This document shows positions 44,796 to 54,051 of a stretch of DNA of 64,000 bases, piece by piece. The notes below the pieces were generated by a model. The model was not told where the DNA came from. It saw only the letters and a list, made by a program, of their open reading frames with translations, and made no database searches. The position numbers and the translations under genes are program-made. Position 1 is the stretch's first letter. Each line of letters begins with the position of its first letter. Origin of the DNA: Ktedonobacter robiniae (GTDB lineage Bacteria > Chloroflexota > Ktedonobacteria > Ktedonobacterales > Ktedonobacteraceae). Location of the stretch: NCBI RefSeq assembly GCF_016587375.1, contig NZ_BNJG01000002.1:248001-312000 (forward strand), read 5' to 3'.

Positions 44796-47700
44796 TTAGT
44801 TGTTCCTCTTTTCCACTGCTCGCATGTAAAGAATGTTCTGGTCATCAACTCCAATTTGATAAAATTCCCGGTCGTTTTCGGTAAGCAACGCATCTCGGTA
44901 AGGCAGGTGAGCCAAGGCGTTCTTAAAGAGTGAAAGATTGAGGAAATACCCTTGAATATCAGCAGGCGAAGGCACCAATCCATCGCTGATCTGATTCAAA
45001 AGTTCGAATAGGTCGAGCGAAATAGCCAAGCTTACCGATTTATTCTCGTGCTGGAATATGAGCCGATCTGGCGTGTACTCGATATAATTGGCCAGCGTTC
45101 CCAGCGTGGGGGTGCGCAAGTTAAAAGCTTCAAGTGGAAAAAGGCGAAAACTCTTTAAAGAAGTCTTCGCGGTGGAACTGGCACGTAGCACCACGTTTTT
45201 CTCCGCATAGCTCCGTTCACGCATGCCGGCAGCACGGGAGATTGCAAAGACGATTTTAGATTTGAGTTCTTGCCCATCAGCTCGTTGTTTATCGACGTCG
45301 GTGAATTTCAGGAATTCTTGAATATACTGGTAGGGCAGCATCGCTCGCCAGTTAGCGTCCCGCCGCTCAAAGAAGCTCTTGCGGCGCAGCATAGCATGAT
45401 AGAATAAGCGGCGTTTTAATACTTCTGGCTCATGACGGCGGATTGGATCATCTTCCTCGTTCTGTAATTCAGCATGGATTCTGCTCAGCAACTCACGTTC
45501 ATACTCATTATTACCAAAGCCCAGGAGCGGCGATGAGACTAATTGACTACTGGTAGCAAAATAGAGCGCACGGTCATCGTCTGGATTAGCAACATGTGCA
45601 GGATCAACCTGCATGAGCAGGCCTACGAGTCGGTCTGCTGTGCCTGCTAACTCTGTTGCATTCCCACTAACTTTCTCCAATTCACTGGCTGGTTCATCTG
45701 AAGCGGCGATAGAGTTGTAGTAGAAATTTCTCAAGTAGTCAGCTGGCGATATATCTTCCTTCAGCAAACGAGCTACATCTTCACAATTATGATCGCGCAG
45801 CAAGATATAGGAGAGTGCGGAGCGAGTGTCGCGCATTGTGATATGCAGGCGACGGCGCAGATACACCACCTCAAACAAGGAGCGTAAACGCTCCACCACC
45901 TGTTCGCCTCCATTCACATCAGCAAAGCGATCAGCGTTGGCTTTCAGGAAACAACGCTCTTTATACTCACAGGTCTGACAAGCTACCCAAAAATGTGGAT
46001 CGACCAGCTTTTTCACCTGACGACTGATAATTGACTTCTCGTTTCCTGCTACTACCGAACGCCAATTCAGATTCACTAGCAGTAGGCCCGGATCGAGGGC
46101 TTTTTCGACCTCCGAGAAATCCAGGAAATCCAGAACGGCTTTATGCAAGTAGGAGTAGCGCTGGCGATAAGCATGGAGGAAGTCGCGTAGCCGCCCTTCA
46201 TTAATAGCAATAATGCGCGCTGCGGTTTCTTTATTAGCAAAGGGATCAGAACCAGTAAAAGGCGTAAAGAATTCATCCAGAACCTGGTTATTTGCTTTGC
46301 CGCCTTCATCTTGAGAACCATCATAGTTTGTCTCGAAATCGAGCCCGGCCACGGAGAATCGCTTCCCATTGCTGCTCTCGCGTGCCTGCAATATAGAACC
46401 CCGCCGCTCAGCCTCAGACTCTAGCTGTTGGATGAAGGCTGTTTTACCATCTCCAGCATTACCCGTAATGATCACCAAACGGTGTTTCCCAGCCAAGATA
46501 TCAAGCAATAGCCGATCATCCAGCCAAGTAGGCACATACGTAACTCTGGCAATGGGATCAAGGCCTCGTGTACCTGCATTACTTTGGCGAGCTTGACTGT
46601 AGAGCGTGAGCAAGCGAGTAACATAGGGATTATAATTCGCCTTATCGCGCTCCCAGTCTTCGAGTTCAAAATCGGGTTCGTATAATTGTGCCTCGTCGCT
46701 TCTGGCTTCAGGGGTCTTTACCCCAACAGATGGGAAAGGTGTGATTGCCTTAGGCCGCAACAAATTATCAGTAACAGCAATCAACTCCGCGAGCATCGCC
46801 TGAGCTGAAGAAAAACGCTGTCCACGTACCGGTTGTATTGCTTTGTACAGAAACGAAGCAAATACATCAGATAGATCGGGACGATAAGCAAGGGGATGCT
46901 CAGGTACACTATCCAATTGGGGTGTATTTGGGAAGGGGTGGTGACCTGTAATCATTTCATAGAAAACGACACCGACCGCAAACAAGTCACTACTTTCGTT
47001 CCAGCCCTCAGTTACAATATCCGGGGCCATGTAGAGTGGAGTACCAGCTCGCGTGTTCTGAGGAAGTGTGCTGAGACGCGTAGCAATATTGAAATCAATC
47101 AGCTTGAGATCGCCATGCCTGTCCAGCATCAGGTTACCAGGCTTAATATCGCGATGCAGATAATGCGTGCTGACTTGCTGAAATTCCTCGAATTCTTCCT
47201 GGGTCAGTTCACCTGTTTCTTTTTTATGCAGCAATTCAGCTTCTCGCTCTCGATGCGGCTGGTGGAGATAATCAAGAGCACGAAGTAATTGTGCTATCAA
47301 AAGTGCAACTCTCTGGGGAGGAAGAAGATTCTCGGGCTTTGTATATGTAGTAAAAGGTTCCCCTTCAATAAACTCCAATAAAAGATAAAACTGCTTTGAA
47401 TGGATACGATCAGCGAAGTATACTTTAGCAATATTAGGATGATTCAGAGCAGATAGAATACCATACTCTACTTGAAGATGCTTTAGGACATAATCGCCAT
47501 TGATTATCTTCATCGCACAAACACGATTGGTCATATCGTGGAAGACTTTATACACCTGCCCAAATCCGCCAGATCCAAGCTGTGCTAATACTTTAAACTT
47601 CCCATCAATTTCATAACCCACCGAATAATAAAGCGGATAGGTTGGAGGTTGTTGCGCCACCACTGCTGTTTCCTGAACCTTTGGTGGGTGGAGTAATTGT

Positions 47701-49076
47701 TCTAGAAACTCAACTACCTCACTACAAGTATAGTGCCGAGCAGCAGGCTCTACCTGGTAGAGAGTGGCTGCTAGATCGACAAGTTGTGGTGGAAGATCTG
47801 GCGGAAACGCTGTCAAAAAAGGGGTGCTATCGCCAGCTTGATTTCGTTCCGCGAGGTTTGCAAAAGGAACATGTCCACTTAGTAATTCGTACATGATCGC
47901 CCCTAATGCATAGAGATCGTTCGCGGACGAAACAAGGGGATTGAGCTGATCTAATTCGGGAGCGAGGTAGCGTCTATCAGCATCGGCCGCCAACGGGCTC
48001 CAGATAGTTGCCTGACCTAGTGCCTCCACCCGAGCGTGTTCAAAGTTCATCAAACGAGACGTATAGTAAGTGTCGAGCAAGATATTCTCAGGGCGTAAGT
48101 CCCGGTGAACGACATTTTTGGCATGGGCTGCCGCCAGCCCTTTTGCGACGCCGATTATGATTCTTACTTTTTCTTCAAGGCTCAGGTGCTCTCCCCGCTC
48201 TAGTAGGTCACGCAACGTGCCGTGTTCTGACCACTGGGTGAGTTCAATGAAATGTCCCGAATCATCCGTAGAAAAATCATTAATCATCACGAGGTTAGGA
48301 TGGTTCCCGATCGATTGCAGGGCCTGAACATCGCGCCTGATGCGCAACAATTGTTGAGCACGTTGATCCAGTGAGACATATGGCGAAAATGTATACATCC
48401 GCATCCGCAGTTTTGGTGAGTTTGGGAGCAAATTGTTCTGTACAATATATTCGTCAGTCAAATCAGTACGCGCCAGGGTTTCGACTACGGTATAGTGGCC
48501 AATTTGATGCGGTGCCTGTGTTCGAATGCGTGCCTCTTGTTCAATGCCATCGCGAATAGTATTGCGAGAGGACATCAAGGCGTTGGGAACTAGAGGACGC
48601 CTTGTGTTTAACCGAGACGGAACTTGTAGGAACGTTACCACATCAGTATAAAGAAAAGCACGCTCTGCTGCTGCACCGTGCAACCGTAGCCGAGTACGAG
48701 TATCGGCGATGGCAACACACGCTTCCACCCAGACACTATTAAGAGATGAAGAAAATTGTACCAGCCGACTTTTCAGAACCCGCGCCTTTTGATTGGCCAA
48801 GCGCAATGGATTGGCTTTCTCTTTGCCACTAGCCAGCGTCCAGGTATAATCACCACCGCTAATCTGCCCAAGCCAACGTTTGATCTCGACAACATAAACA
48901 GCGTGAGGAGTTACTACAATCACATCATACTCATACGGCTGGCGACCAGGCTCGGTCAATTCTATGTTGGGATAGAGTAAGTAATTGGAGGGAAGAGCAT
49001 TCGCCAGATGCTGAACAACCAGCGCTTCTCCTTCATCGACCGGCTGAACCCCTCCTAGATTAATCACTTGGGCCAT
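44796..49076 (-). CDS. NERD - pseudokinase - Ser/Thr kinase - DptF-like ATPase fusion (PglW/MAD6-like)
   Basis: This 1426-residue protein carries four modules. Residues about 14-130 form a NERD nuclease-related domain (YEYDVIVVTPHAVYVVEIKR, with D and E-x-K). A first kinase-like domain spans about 195-450; it lacks a glycine loop and its HRDLRPEN (HRD at 324) is followed by NFE at 344-346 instead of DFG, so it is a pseudokinase. A second kinase at about 495-790 looks active: GSGGFG at 501, AMK, HRDIKPGN at 641 and LIDFN, with an extra acidic insert before HRD. The C-terminal third has Walker A GNAGDGKT at 872-879 and a Cys cluster CQTCEYKERC, closely recalling DptF. AGAGGAGAT precedes the ATG. 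It probably senses infection and signals to the ATPases. Confidence 0.82.
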   Translation of the reverse strand: MAQVINLGGVQPVDEGEALVVQHLANALPSNYLLYPNIELTEPGRQPYEYDVIVVTPHAVYVVEIKRWLGQISGGDYTWTLASGKEKANPLRLANQKARVLKSRLVQFSSSLNSVWVEACVAIADTRTRLRLHGAAAERAFLYTDVVTFLQVPSRLNTRRPLVPNALMSSRNTIRDGIEQEARIRTQAPHQIGHYTVVETLARTDLTDEYIVQNNLLPNSPKLRMRMYTFSPYVSLDQRAQQLLRIRRDVQALQSIGNHPNLVMINDFSTDDSGHFIELTQWSEHGTLRDLLERGEHLSLEEKVRIIIGVAKGLAAAHAKNVVHRDLRPENILLDTYYTSRLMNFEHARVEALGQATIWSPLAADADRRYLAPELDQLNPLVSSANDLYALGAIMYELLSGHVPFANLAERNQAGDSTPFLTAFPPDLPPQLVDLAATLYQVEPAARHYTCSEVVEFLEQLLHPPKVQETAVVAQQPPTYPLYYSVGYEIDGKFKVLAQLGSGGFGQVYKVFHDMTNRVCAMKIINGDYVLKHLQVEYGILSALNHPNIAKVYFADRIHSKQFYLLLEFIEGEPFTTYTKPENLLPPQRVALLIAQLLRALDYLHQPHREREAELLHKKETGELTQEEFEEFQQVSTHYLHRDIKPGNLMLDRHGDLKLIDFNIATRLSTLPQNTRAGTPLYMAPDIVTEGWNESSDLFAVGVVFYEMITGHHPFPNTPQLDSVPEHPLAYRPDLSDVFASFLYKAIQPVRGQRFSSAQAMLAELIAVTDNLLRPKAITPFPSVGVKTPEARSDEAQLYEPDFELEDWERDKANYNPYVTRLLTLYSQARQSNAGTRGLDPIARVTYVPTWLDDRLLLDILAGKHRLVIITGNAGDGKTAFIQQLESEAERRGSILQARESSNGKRFSVAGLDFETNYDGSQDEGGKANNQVLDEFFTPFTGSDPFANKETAARIIAINEGRLRDFLHAYRQRYSYLHKAVLDFLDFSEVEKALDPGLLLVNLNWRSVVAGNEKSIISRQVKKLVDPHFWVACQTCEYKERCFLKANADRFADVNGGEQVVERLRSLFEVVYLRRRLHITMRDTRSALSYILLRDHNCEDVARLLKEDISPADYLRNFYYNSIAASDEPASELEKVSGNATELAGTADRLVGLLMQVDPAHVANPDDDRALYFATSSQLVSSPLLGFGNNEYERELLSRIHAELQNEEDDPIRRHEPEVLKRRLFYHAMLRRKSFFERRDANWRAMLPYQYIQEFLKFTDVDKQRADGQELKSKIVFAISRAAGMRERSYAEKNVVLRASSTAKTSLKSFRLFPLEAFNLRTPTLGTLANYIEYTPDRLIFQHENKSVSLAISLDLFELLNQISDGLVPSPADIQGYFLNLSLFKNALAHLPYRDALLTENDREFYQIGVDDQNILYMRAVEKRNN

Positions 49077-49133
49077 ACTACTATCTCCTCTTTTTATTTA
49101 TGGGAATGTTGTGCTTTGGTAAGCCGCGATCGC

Positions 49134-52100
49134 CTACTGACGCCGCTCCAATTTAATGACGATCTGATTTTTCTGGAATAAGCTTTGTATATCATCTATC
49201 AATTCGTCAAGGGCAAATTCTTGCACCTCACGTTTTTGCGCGAGCGAGCGAATAATTTCACTTAATTCTACAGTCTGGTTAGCACTCAATAATTCCAGCA
49301 CCTGGCTTTCGCTACGCGTTGGGGCTTGCTTCACAAACAAAGCAGAAACCTGCTTTTGTAATTCTTCGATTTGTGTACGCGCGCGATGGAAACCTTCATC
49401 CCAGGAGTTTAACGATAGGGAATCTCTTTTCCCCAACACATCTCGCAATGCAAGCTCTAATTGCTCAATAGATGATAAATCCGGTAACTGAGAATTGGGA
49501 AGTATGAGCAAAAGATAGGCCATATCGCTCTTAATATGGTTCAGGCGATTGTTTAATTCTACCACAAGCACTTGGAGTTGCTTTTGCACCTCGAGATCGA
49601 GATTTCGATATGAGTCCGTGGGATGATAATGGTCAAAGTTCGCATAGAGCTGTACAAAACGGCCATTCAAATCGGCTAAAAGAGCCTCATACCGCTTTTT
49701 CACAGCCATAAATTGATCACGTTGCCCAGCGATGCGTTGCTGCGCTGCGCGTTCTAAATTCTCCAGTTTCTCGCGCAGGTGGGACGTGAGTTTAAAGCCA
49801 TGACCTAAAGCTATTTCACTAGCGACAAACTGATCCAGAACTTCAAATTGGTCGCGAAACTCAGGCAAATCGTACGTATTAGCGCAATTATCTGCTTCAC
49901 GTTTGACCCTGGTTGCTAGCTCAAGGAGAGAATTCCATGCATTAAATTGAGTACATAGATGAACCACCTTTGCACTCAGGTCTTTCAGATGTTTATGCTT
50001 GTCACCTATATCAATGCGTCCGCGATAAAAGACAACTAGTCGAGCTACAGGAGTCTCAGCACTTTCAGCATTGGTGAGAATGCCCTCCGCAATCTCCAGA
50101 AACGCTTGTGCCTCTTCAACTTCGGCTCGTATTTTCGCCTCCACTACAACACGAAGTGCTTGACTATGCCGTAACCAAGGGGATTGGCTGTTCACTTCAG
50201 GAATGGTAGGGAGATTCTTAAGGCTCTTGCGAGCGGTATCGAGAATACTATTGAGCTCACTCCGATTACTCTGGTTAAGTTTTTCAATGTGATGGTCCAG
50301 TTCATTGCGCAAGCGATTAATTTCCAAGAGCGCAGCTTCAAGTTCAGCTATATCTATCGCTCGTTCAGCCCGCCTTGTCTGTGTGGCAACTTGAGCACTA
50401 TACTTAGTATCATCAAAATCCCCCATTGATGTGCTCAATTGTTTCAGTATTTCTCTAATAGTATTCAGCTTCTCGTTGATCAGGTGGCGCAATTCGTCAG
50501 GTGACTCTACCAAACGAGCCAATTTACGCGTACGTTCATCGAGTTTCACATAACGACGAGCAATGAGCAACTTCAATGCTTGGCTCATTTCTGATTCCAG
50601 GTAGCCCTGTCGACGAAAAAGGCTCAGTAATTCTTCGGCTCTTAATGCGCCAACAAGCATCCCTTTCATTTTTACCTTATCAGAGCTAGCGTCTAAAGCA
50701 TCCAGGATAGCTTGTTCAAGGGGATGGAGTTTGAATTTGACCTGACCCTGTTCGCCTCCATCACGCCCACTCCACTTGATTAGGTCGAGCAAATATGGAA
50801 TAGAACGCTGAAAATTCTGAAATGCCTGGCTGCTCGCTTGGCCGAATATGCGAATAATCTCATCTTTCGTGCCACTGAGCAGTTGCTGTCCATGGGCTAT
50901 GGCTGAGCTGATACGAGCATTATCCAATGCATTGACATAATGAGCTAAAGACTTCTCCCAACCAGGTATAGTAATAAATGTTGTATAGGTAGGATAGGAG
51001 TCCTCACACATTCTCTTGAACACATCCTTCACCATCTCAGCACCAACGAGGGTGAGCGACCAATCACTATGCTCGCGTAATTCGTTATTAAATAGCAACT
51101 TGATCGCATTGCTTAACAATTGGTCGGTGAAAGTTTTCATTCCACGAACTTGCTCTTCGTTTGGAATAGCGCTGCGATTCTCCATAAGATGTTGCAGTAA
51201 AGCAAGCATAAAAAGGGGCGTTAGACGGGTTGAAGATAGCCCTAAATCACCCAAATATGCAATATTTAGCACGCCCTCTGGTCTGAGCAGGCCATTTAAC
51301 CGATACATAGCTCTTTTAGAGCTACTTAGTTTGTGTATCTGGCCAGGATCCTGGTTTCCTGAACTCAGGTCGAATTGAATCCAGATCCCGAATTCTTCAA
51401 TCACTCGTGTTGTATCAAGCTCGCTCTGCGTCAGCGCGACCTTCAAATAGAGTTTTCGGTCAGGAAATCGCTCATTAAAAGAGCCGCGGAGATCGTGTTC
51501 GCTTTCCCATTTCCACCCGGTCAAGGAGGAACCGCGGCGCTCGCTGAAAATCCGATCTCGTACTATGAGCTCCTGAAAAGCTGCAAGTGCTTTTTGAGCA
51601 TGGTATGTGTCTTCTTGATAGCGTCCGATAAACTCTTTTGTCAAGCGTAGAAAAACTGGGTCGGGACGTACCTCTGTCTGGGCGAGTTTACGTAGAGATA
51701 GCCCCTCAACAAAATCATATAAATACTCACGACGATAAGCAGGAGGTAGTTGGGCAATAATCTCTGCTACTCCATAATAATCCTGAATTTCTTCTGGACA
51801 ACCATCAGGAAACGCTCCCAGTACTTTAATAGCAAATTCATTGTCTGTGTTACCCACGATTGGAGCCACTCCCAATGCTTCGCGAACTGCCATACCCAGC
51901 TTCCCGTTTTGCTCGAATGCCACCTCACCATTCAGATAATCATCGACCAAATCTACCGGCATATAAGTGGTCCCACTCTTATCGTAAGAAGCAGCCGCCC
52001 GACGAAAAGCATCAATAACAGTGCGAGGACCAGCTCCCAGATCTGGCCGAGATGCAATCTGCCCGATACTTTTTAGGGTATATGATGGTAAAATTTTGCT

Positions 52101-52976
52101 CATATCATCAACAAAGCCGAATATTTGAGCATATTTACGCCAGAGGTCAGAAGCAAAAGAACGTCCGTACATCTTTTCAGGGCGCAGATAGAAGTTAAAG
52201 GATTGCATGCGGTGAATAATATCATTGCGCACATCAGCGATAAGAGCCTCTGTTGTAGTTGGCATACTAATCACCAAACCATAACTGCCTTGTTGATGAT
52301 GTAGTTCATTGAGCAGACCAAACAGATCTTCTATGAATTCCTCGCGAGTGGGATATTCACTTAGTGTGACTTGTAATTCATCTGTAAAAACGACGGGGCC
52401 TTCTCGCCCTATTTTTGCTAAGAGATCGCTCACTTCAGATAAAAATTTGACGACGCCAATGGGCCTCATCTCCAGTTTTAAATTGCCATGGTCGAGTAAC
52501 CTTTGCAATACATCTACTGTAGTATCTTGTTCGGTAGCTAAAGCCTCCAAAGATTGAGATTGATAACGCTCATAAATTACTCTAAGGGTTTGACAATAAT
52601 CTGGTGCAAGCTGGCTCAAACGATAGTTTACCCAAACATACGTGGCTCTAATAATATCAGTCAACCCGAACCAGGCAAATGGGGGCACGGCAATCACATT
52701 CTGCTTCTCACACTCATGCCAGAGATGGACAGCAGTACTGGTTTTACCAAATCCGTAACGGCCAACAATGGCCCCAATTACACAGCCCTTGTTGTGATGG
52801 GCCCAGTGAATAAGCTTCTCAACAAAGCCGGACGTGTCTCCCATCGACATGTGAGTGCTAGCATGAGCAGAATAGACTGCATCAACTATCTCAGGGGACG
52901 TTATCAAAGACTCCGCATTGTAGGTAGAAATGACAGGGTCTTTCTCACGGATGGTGGTCAAACGATGATCAGTCAT
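49134..52976 (-). CDS. BrxC/PglY-like P-loop ATPase with long coiled coil
   Basis: This 1280-residue AAA-type protein has Walker A GRYGFGKT at residues 72-79 and Walker B VVFTDE with D199 and E200. A helical middle includes a possible winged helix (MKGMLVGALRAEELLSLFRR), and a coiled-coil-rich region covers about 830-1200 (for example ELEAALLEINRLRNELDHHI). Length and layout match the BrxC/PglY ATPases of BREX and the large ATPase partners in MADS-type systems. I chose ATG 52976 because GGAAAGG lies upstream; a TTG at 52997 is the alternative. It is second in the operon, 42 bases after the first gene and 57 bases before the kinase gene. Confidence 0.72.
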   Translation of the reverse strand: MTDHRLTTIREKDPVISTYNAESLITSPEIVDAVYSAHASTHMSMGDTSGFVEKLIHWAHHNKGCVIGAIVGRYGFGKTSTAVHLWHECEKQNVIAVPPFAWFGLTDIIRATYVWVNYRLSQLAPDYCQTLRVIYERYQSQSLEALATEQDTTVDVLQRLLDHGNLKLEMRPIGVVKFLSEVSDLLAKIGREGPVVFTDELQVTLSEYPTREEFIEDLFGLLNELHHQQGSYGLVISMPTTTEALIADVRNDIIHRMQSFNFYLRPEKMYGRSFASDLWRKYAQIFGFVDDMSKILPSYTLKSIGQIASRPDLGAGPRTVIDAFRRAAASYDKSGTTYMPVDLVDDYLNGEVAFEQNGKLGMAVREALGVAPIVGNTDNEFAIKVLGAFPDGCPEEIQDYYGVAEIIAQLPPAYRREYLYDFVEGLSLRKLAQTEVRPDPVFLRLTKEFIGRYQEDTYHAQKALAAFQELIVRDRIFSERRGSSLTGWKWESEHDLRGSFNERFPDRKLYLKVALTQSELDTTRVIEEFGIWIQFDLSSGNQDPGQIHKLSSSKRAMYRLNGLLRPEGVLNIAYLGDLGLSSTRLTPLFMLALLQHLMENRSAIPNEEQVRGMKTFTDQLLSNAIKLLFNNELREHSDWSLTLVGAEMVKDVFKRMCEDSYPTYTTFITIPGWEKSLAHYVNALDNARISSAIAHGQQLLSGTKDEIIRIFGQASSQAFQNFQRSIPYLLDLIKWSGRDGGEQGQVKFKLHPLEQAILDALDASSDKVKMKGMLVGALRAEELLSLFRRQGYLESEMSQALKLLIARRYVKLDERTRKLARLVESPDELRHLINEKLNTIREILKQLSTSMGDFDDTKYSAQVATQTRRAERAIDIAELEAALLEINRLRNELDHHIEKLNQSNRSELNSILDTARKSLKNLPTIPEVNSQSPWLRHSQALRVVVEAKIRAEVEEAQAFLEIAEGILTNAESAETPVARLVVFYRGRIDIGDKHKHLKDLSAKVVHLCTQFNAWNSLLELATRVKREADNCANTYDLPEFRDQFEVLDQFVASEIALGHGFKLTSHLREKLENLERAAQQRIAGQRDQFMAVKKRYEALLADLNGRFVQLYANFDHYHPTDSYRNLDLEVQKQLQVLVVELNNRLNHIKSDMAYLLLILPNSQLPDLSSIEQLELALRDVLGKRDSLSLNSWDEGFHRARTQIEELQKQVSALFVKQAPTRSESQVLELLSANQTVELSEIIRSLAQKREVQEFALDELIDDIQSLFQKNQIVIKLERRQ

Positions 52977-53018
52977 GCGTAAATGAGGCCTTTCCAACCT
53001 GGTGGGTGAATGATTGGA

Positions 53019-53873
53019 TTATAAAACGTCCGAGTAAATGATTGCTCGCTCAAGAATAACTGAGAGCCCCCACTCACCACTAAGCACCTTGAGAAAAGAG
53101 AATGTCGATCTAGCTACTTCCAATACCTCTTCTAAAAGCGCAACCTCCATGAGACATAACTGCGATAGCTCGCTCCAAATTTGCTCCACAAGTAATAGCG
53201 GCGTATTATAAGGGAGCTCTGCACGTCTGTATAAACGATCAATTCCTAACACAAGTAATTCAGGGGAACACCATGATCTGCTATACGTTTTACAACTTTT
53301 ACCTTTACCTTGCAAAAATGGAGGTTGAAGTTCTCTTAACCATACGACAGCAGTATTTGGGCTATCAGCATAAACCCCTTTGGTGTATTCAGGATACTCC
53401 ATCAATAATTTGTCGTTGAGTATCGAGGCTTGCTCAGGGAAAGTCGGAACATTGGGACGAGCATCCCAAAGGAGGCGACAAGTAGCTTGATATACCCAAC
53501 TCCACCCGCTAATATCGATGCCTTGCCCTTGTTGTTCTTCATATAAAGTGAAAAATAGATAGTGAATAATATCAGCATAAAGTTGAGGGCGTGTAGATTG
53601 CACCTGGTATAACGACTGCCCCAAATCTGATAGCTGATAAAGAAGGCCTTGTTTTCCTCGTTTTTGCCTTACCAAACCAGCACTTACCAATACAAGTAGA
53701 TTATCTCGTATATAACGAGTGTTTTGTAATTGCTCATGAATAATAGGATTTTGAAGAAAATCACTACCAGATAGCCAAATATCAGATCTCAGTTCCTCTA
53801 GGAGCGTCAGTGCTTTTTTAGGAGAAACCCTGATATTAAAAGCAACACTAGAGATAATAAGCTGCTGCTTCAT
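53019..53873 (-). CDS. First gene of the defence operon, winged-helix-like protein
   Basis: This 284-residue protein is not assigned to a family. Residues about 50-90 (YIRDNLLVLVSAGLVRQKRG then GLLYQLSDLGQSLYQ) look like a winged helix, with the basic wing RQKRGKQG. The rest is helical. GAGGGG precedes the ATG. As first gene behind an 18-bp palindrome it could be the autoregulator of the operon, or a DNA-targeting subunit. Neither role is proved. Confidence 0.6.
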   Translation of the reverse strand: MKQQLIISSVAFNIRVSPKKALTLLEELRSDIWLSGSDFLQNPIIHEQLQNTRYIRDNLLVLVSAGLVRQKRGKQGLLYQLSDLGQSLYQVQSTRPQLYADIIHYLFFTLYEEQQGQGIDISGWSWVYQATCRLLWDARPNVPTFPEQASILNDKLLMEYPEYTKGVYADSPNTAVVWLRELQPPFLQGKGKSCKTYSRSWCSPELLVLGIDRLYRRAELPYNTPLLLVEQIWSELSQLCLMEVALLEEVLEVARSTFSFLKVLSGEWGLSVILERAIIYSDVL

Positions 53874-53905
53874 CTAACCCCTCAAAGGTGCAAGAGTATT
53901 AGCGC

Positions 53906-53923
53906 GTATCTCTTAAAAGATAC
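53906..53923 (-). promoter_or_regulatory. Candidate operator in the defence operon leader
   Basis: GTATCTCTTAAAAGATAC is an 18-bp palindrome with a single mismatched pair. It lies between the promoter candidate and the start codon at 53873, a position suited to repression. Confidence 0.5.
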
Positions 53924-53941
53924 CAACCAATCCTCATGAAT

Positions 53942-53971
53942 AGTTTACAAATACTTCTTGCTGGATTTCAA
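53942..53971 (-). promoter_or_regulatory. Candidate promoter of the defence operon
   Basis: On the minus strand TTGAAA (53966-53971) and TAAACT (53942-53947) are 18 bases apart, near the sigma-70-type consensus. It is about 70 bases upstream of the first start codon and directly upstream of the palindrome at 53906-53923. Confidence 0.45.
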
Positions 53972-54051
53972 GCCACTAACAGATCAAATTAGATTCCATT
54001 ACACCCTTATCAATAGGATTTCCTATTAATTGGCGCTCAACTCAGGGCCAA

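Noticed and set aside
37570..53873. Calling the operon a complete BREX type 2 or Dnd/Dpt system
   Set aside because: PglX, PglZ and DndA-E are not visible, and the kinase-DptF fusion does not fit the gene set of either system.
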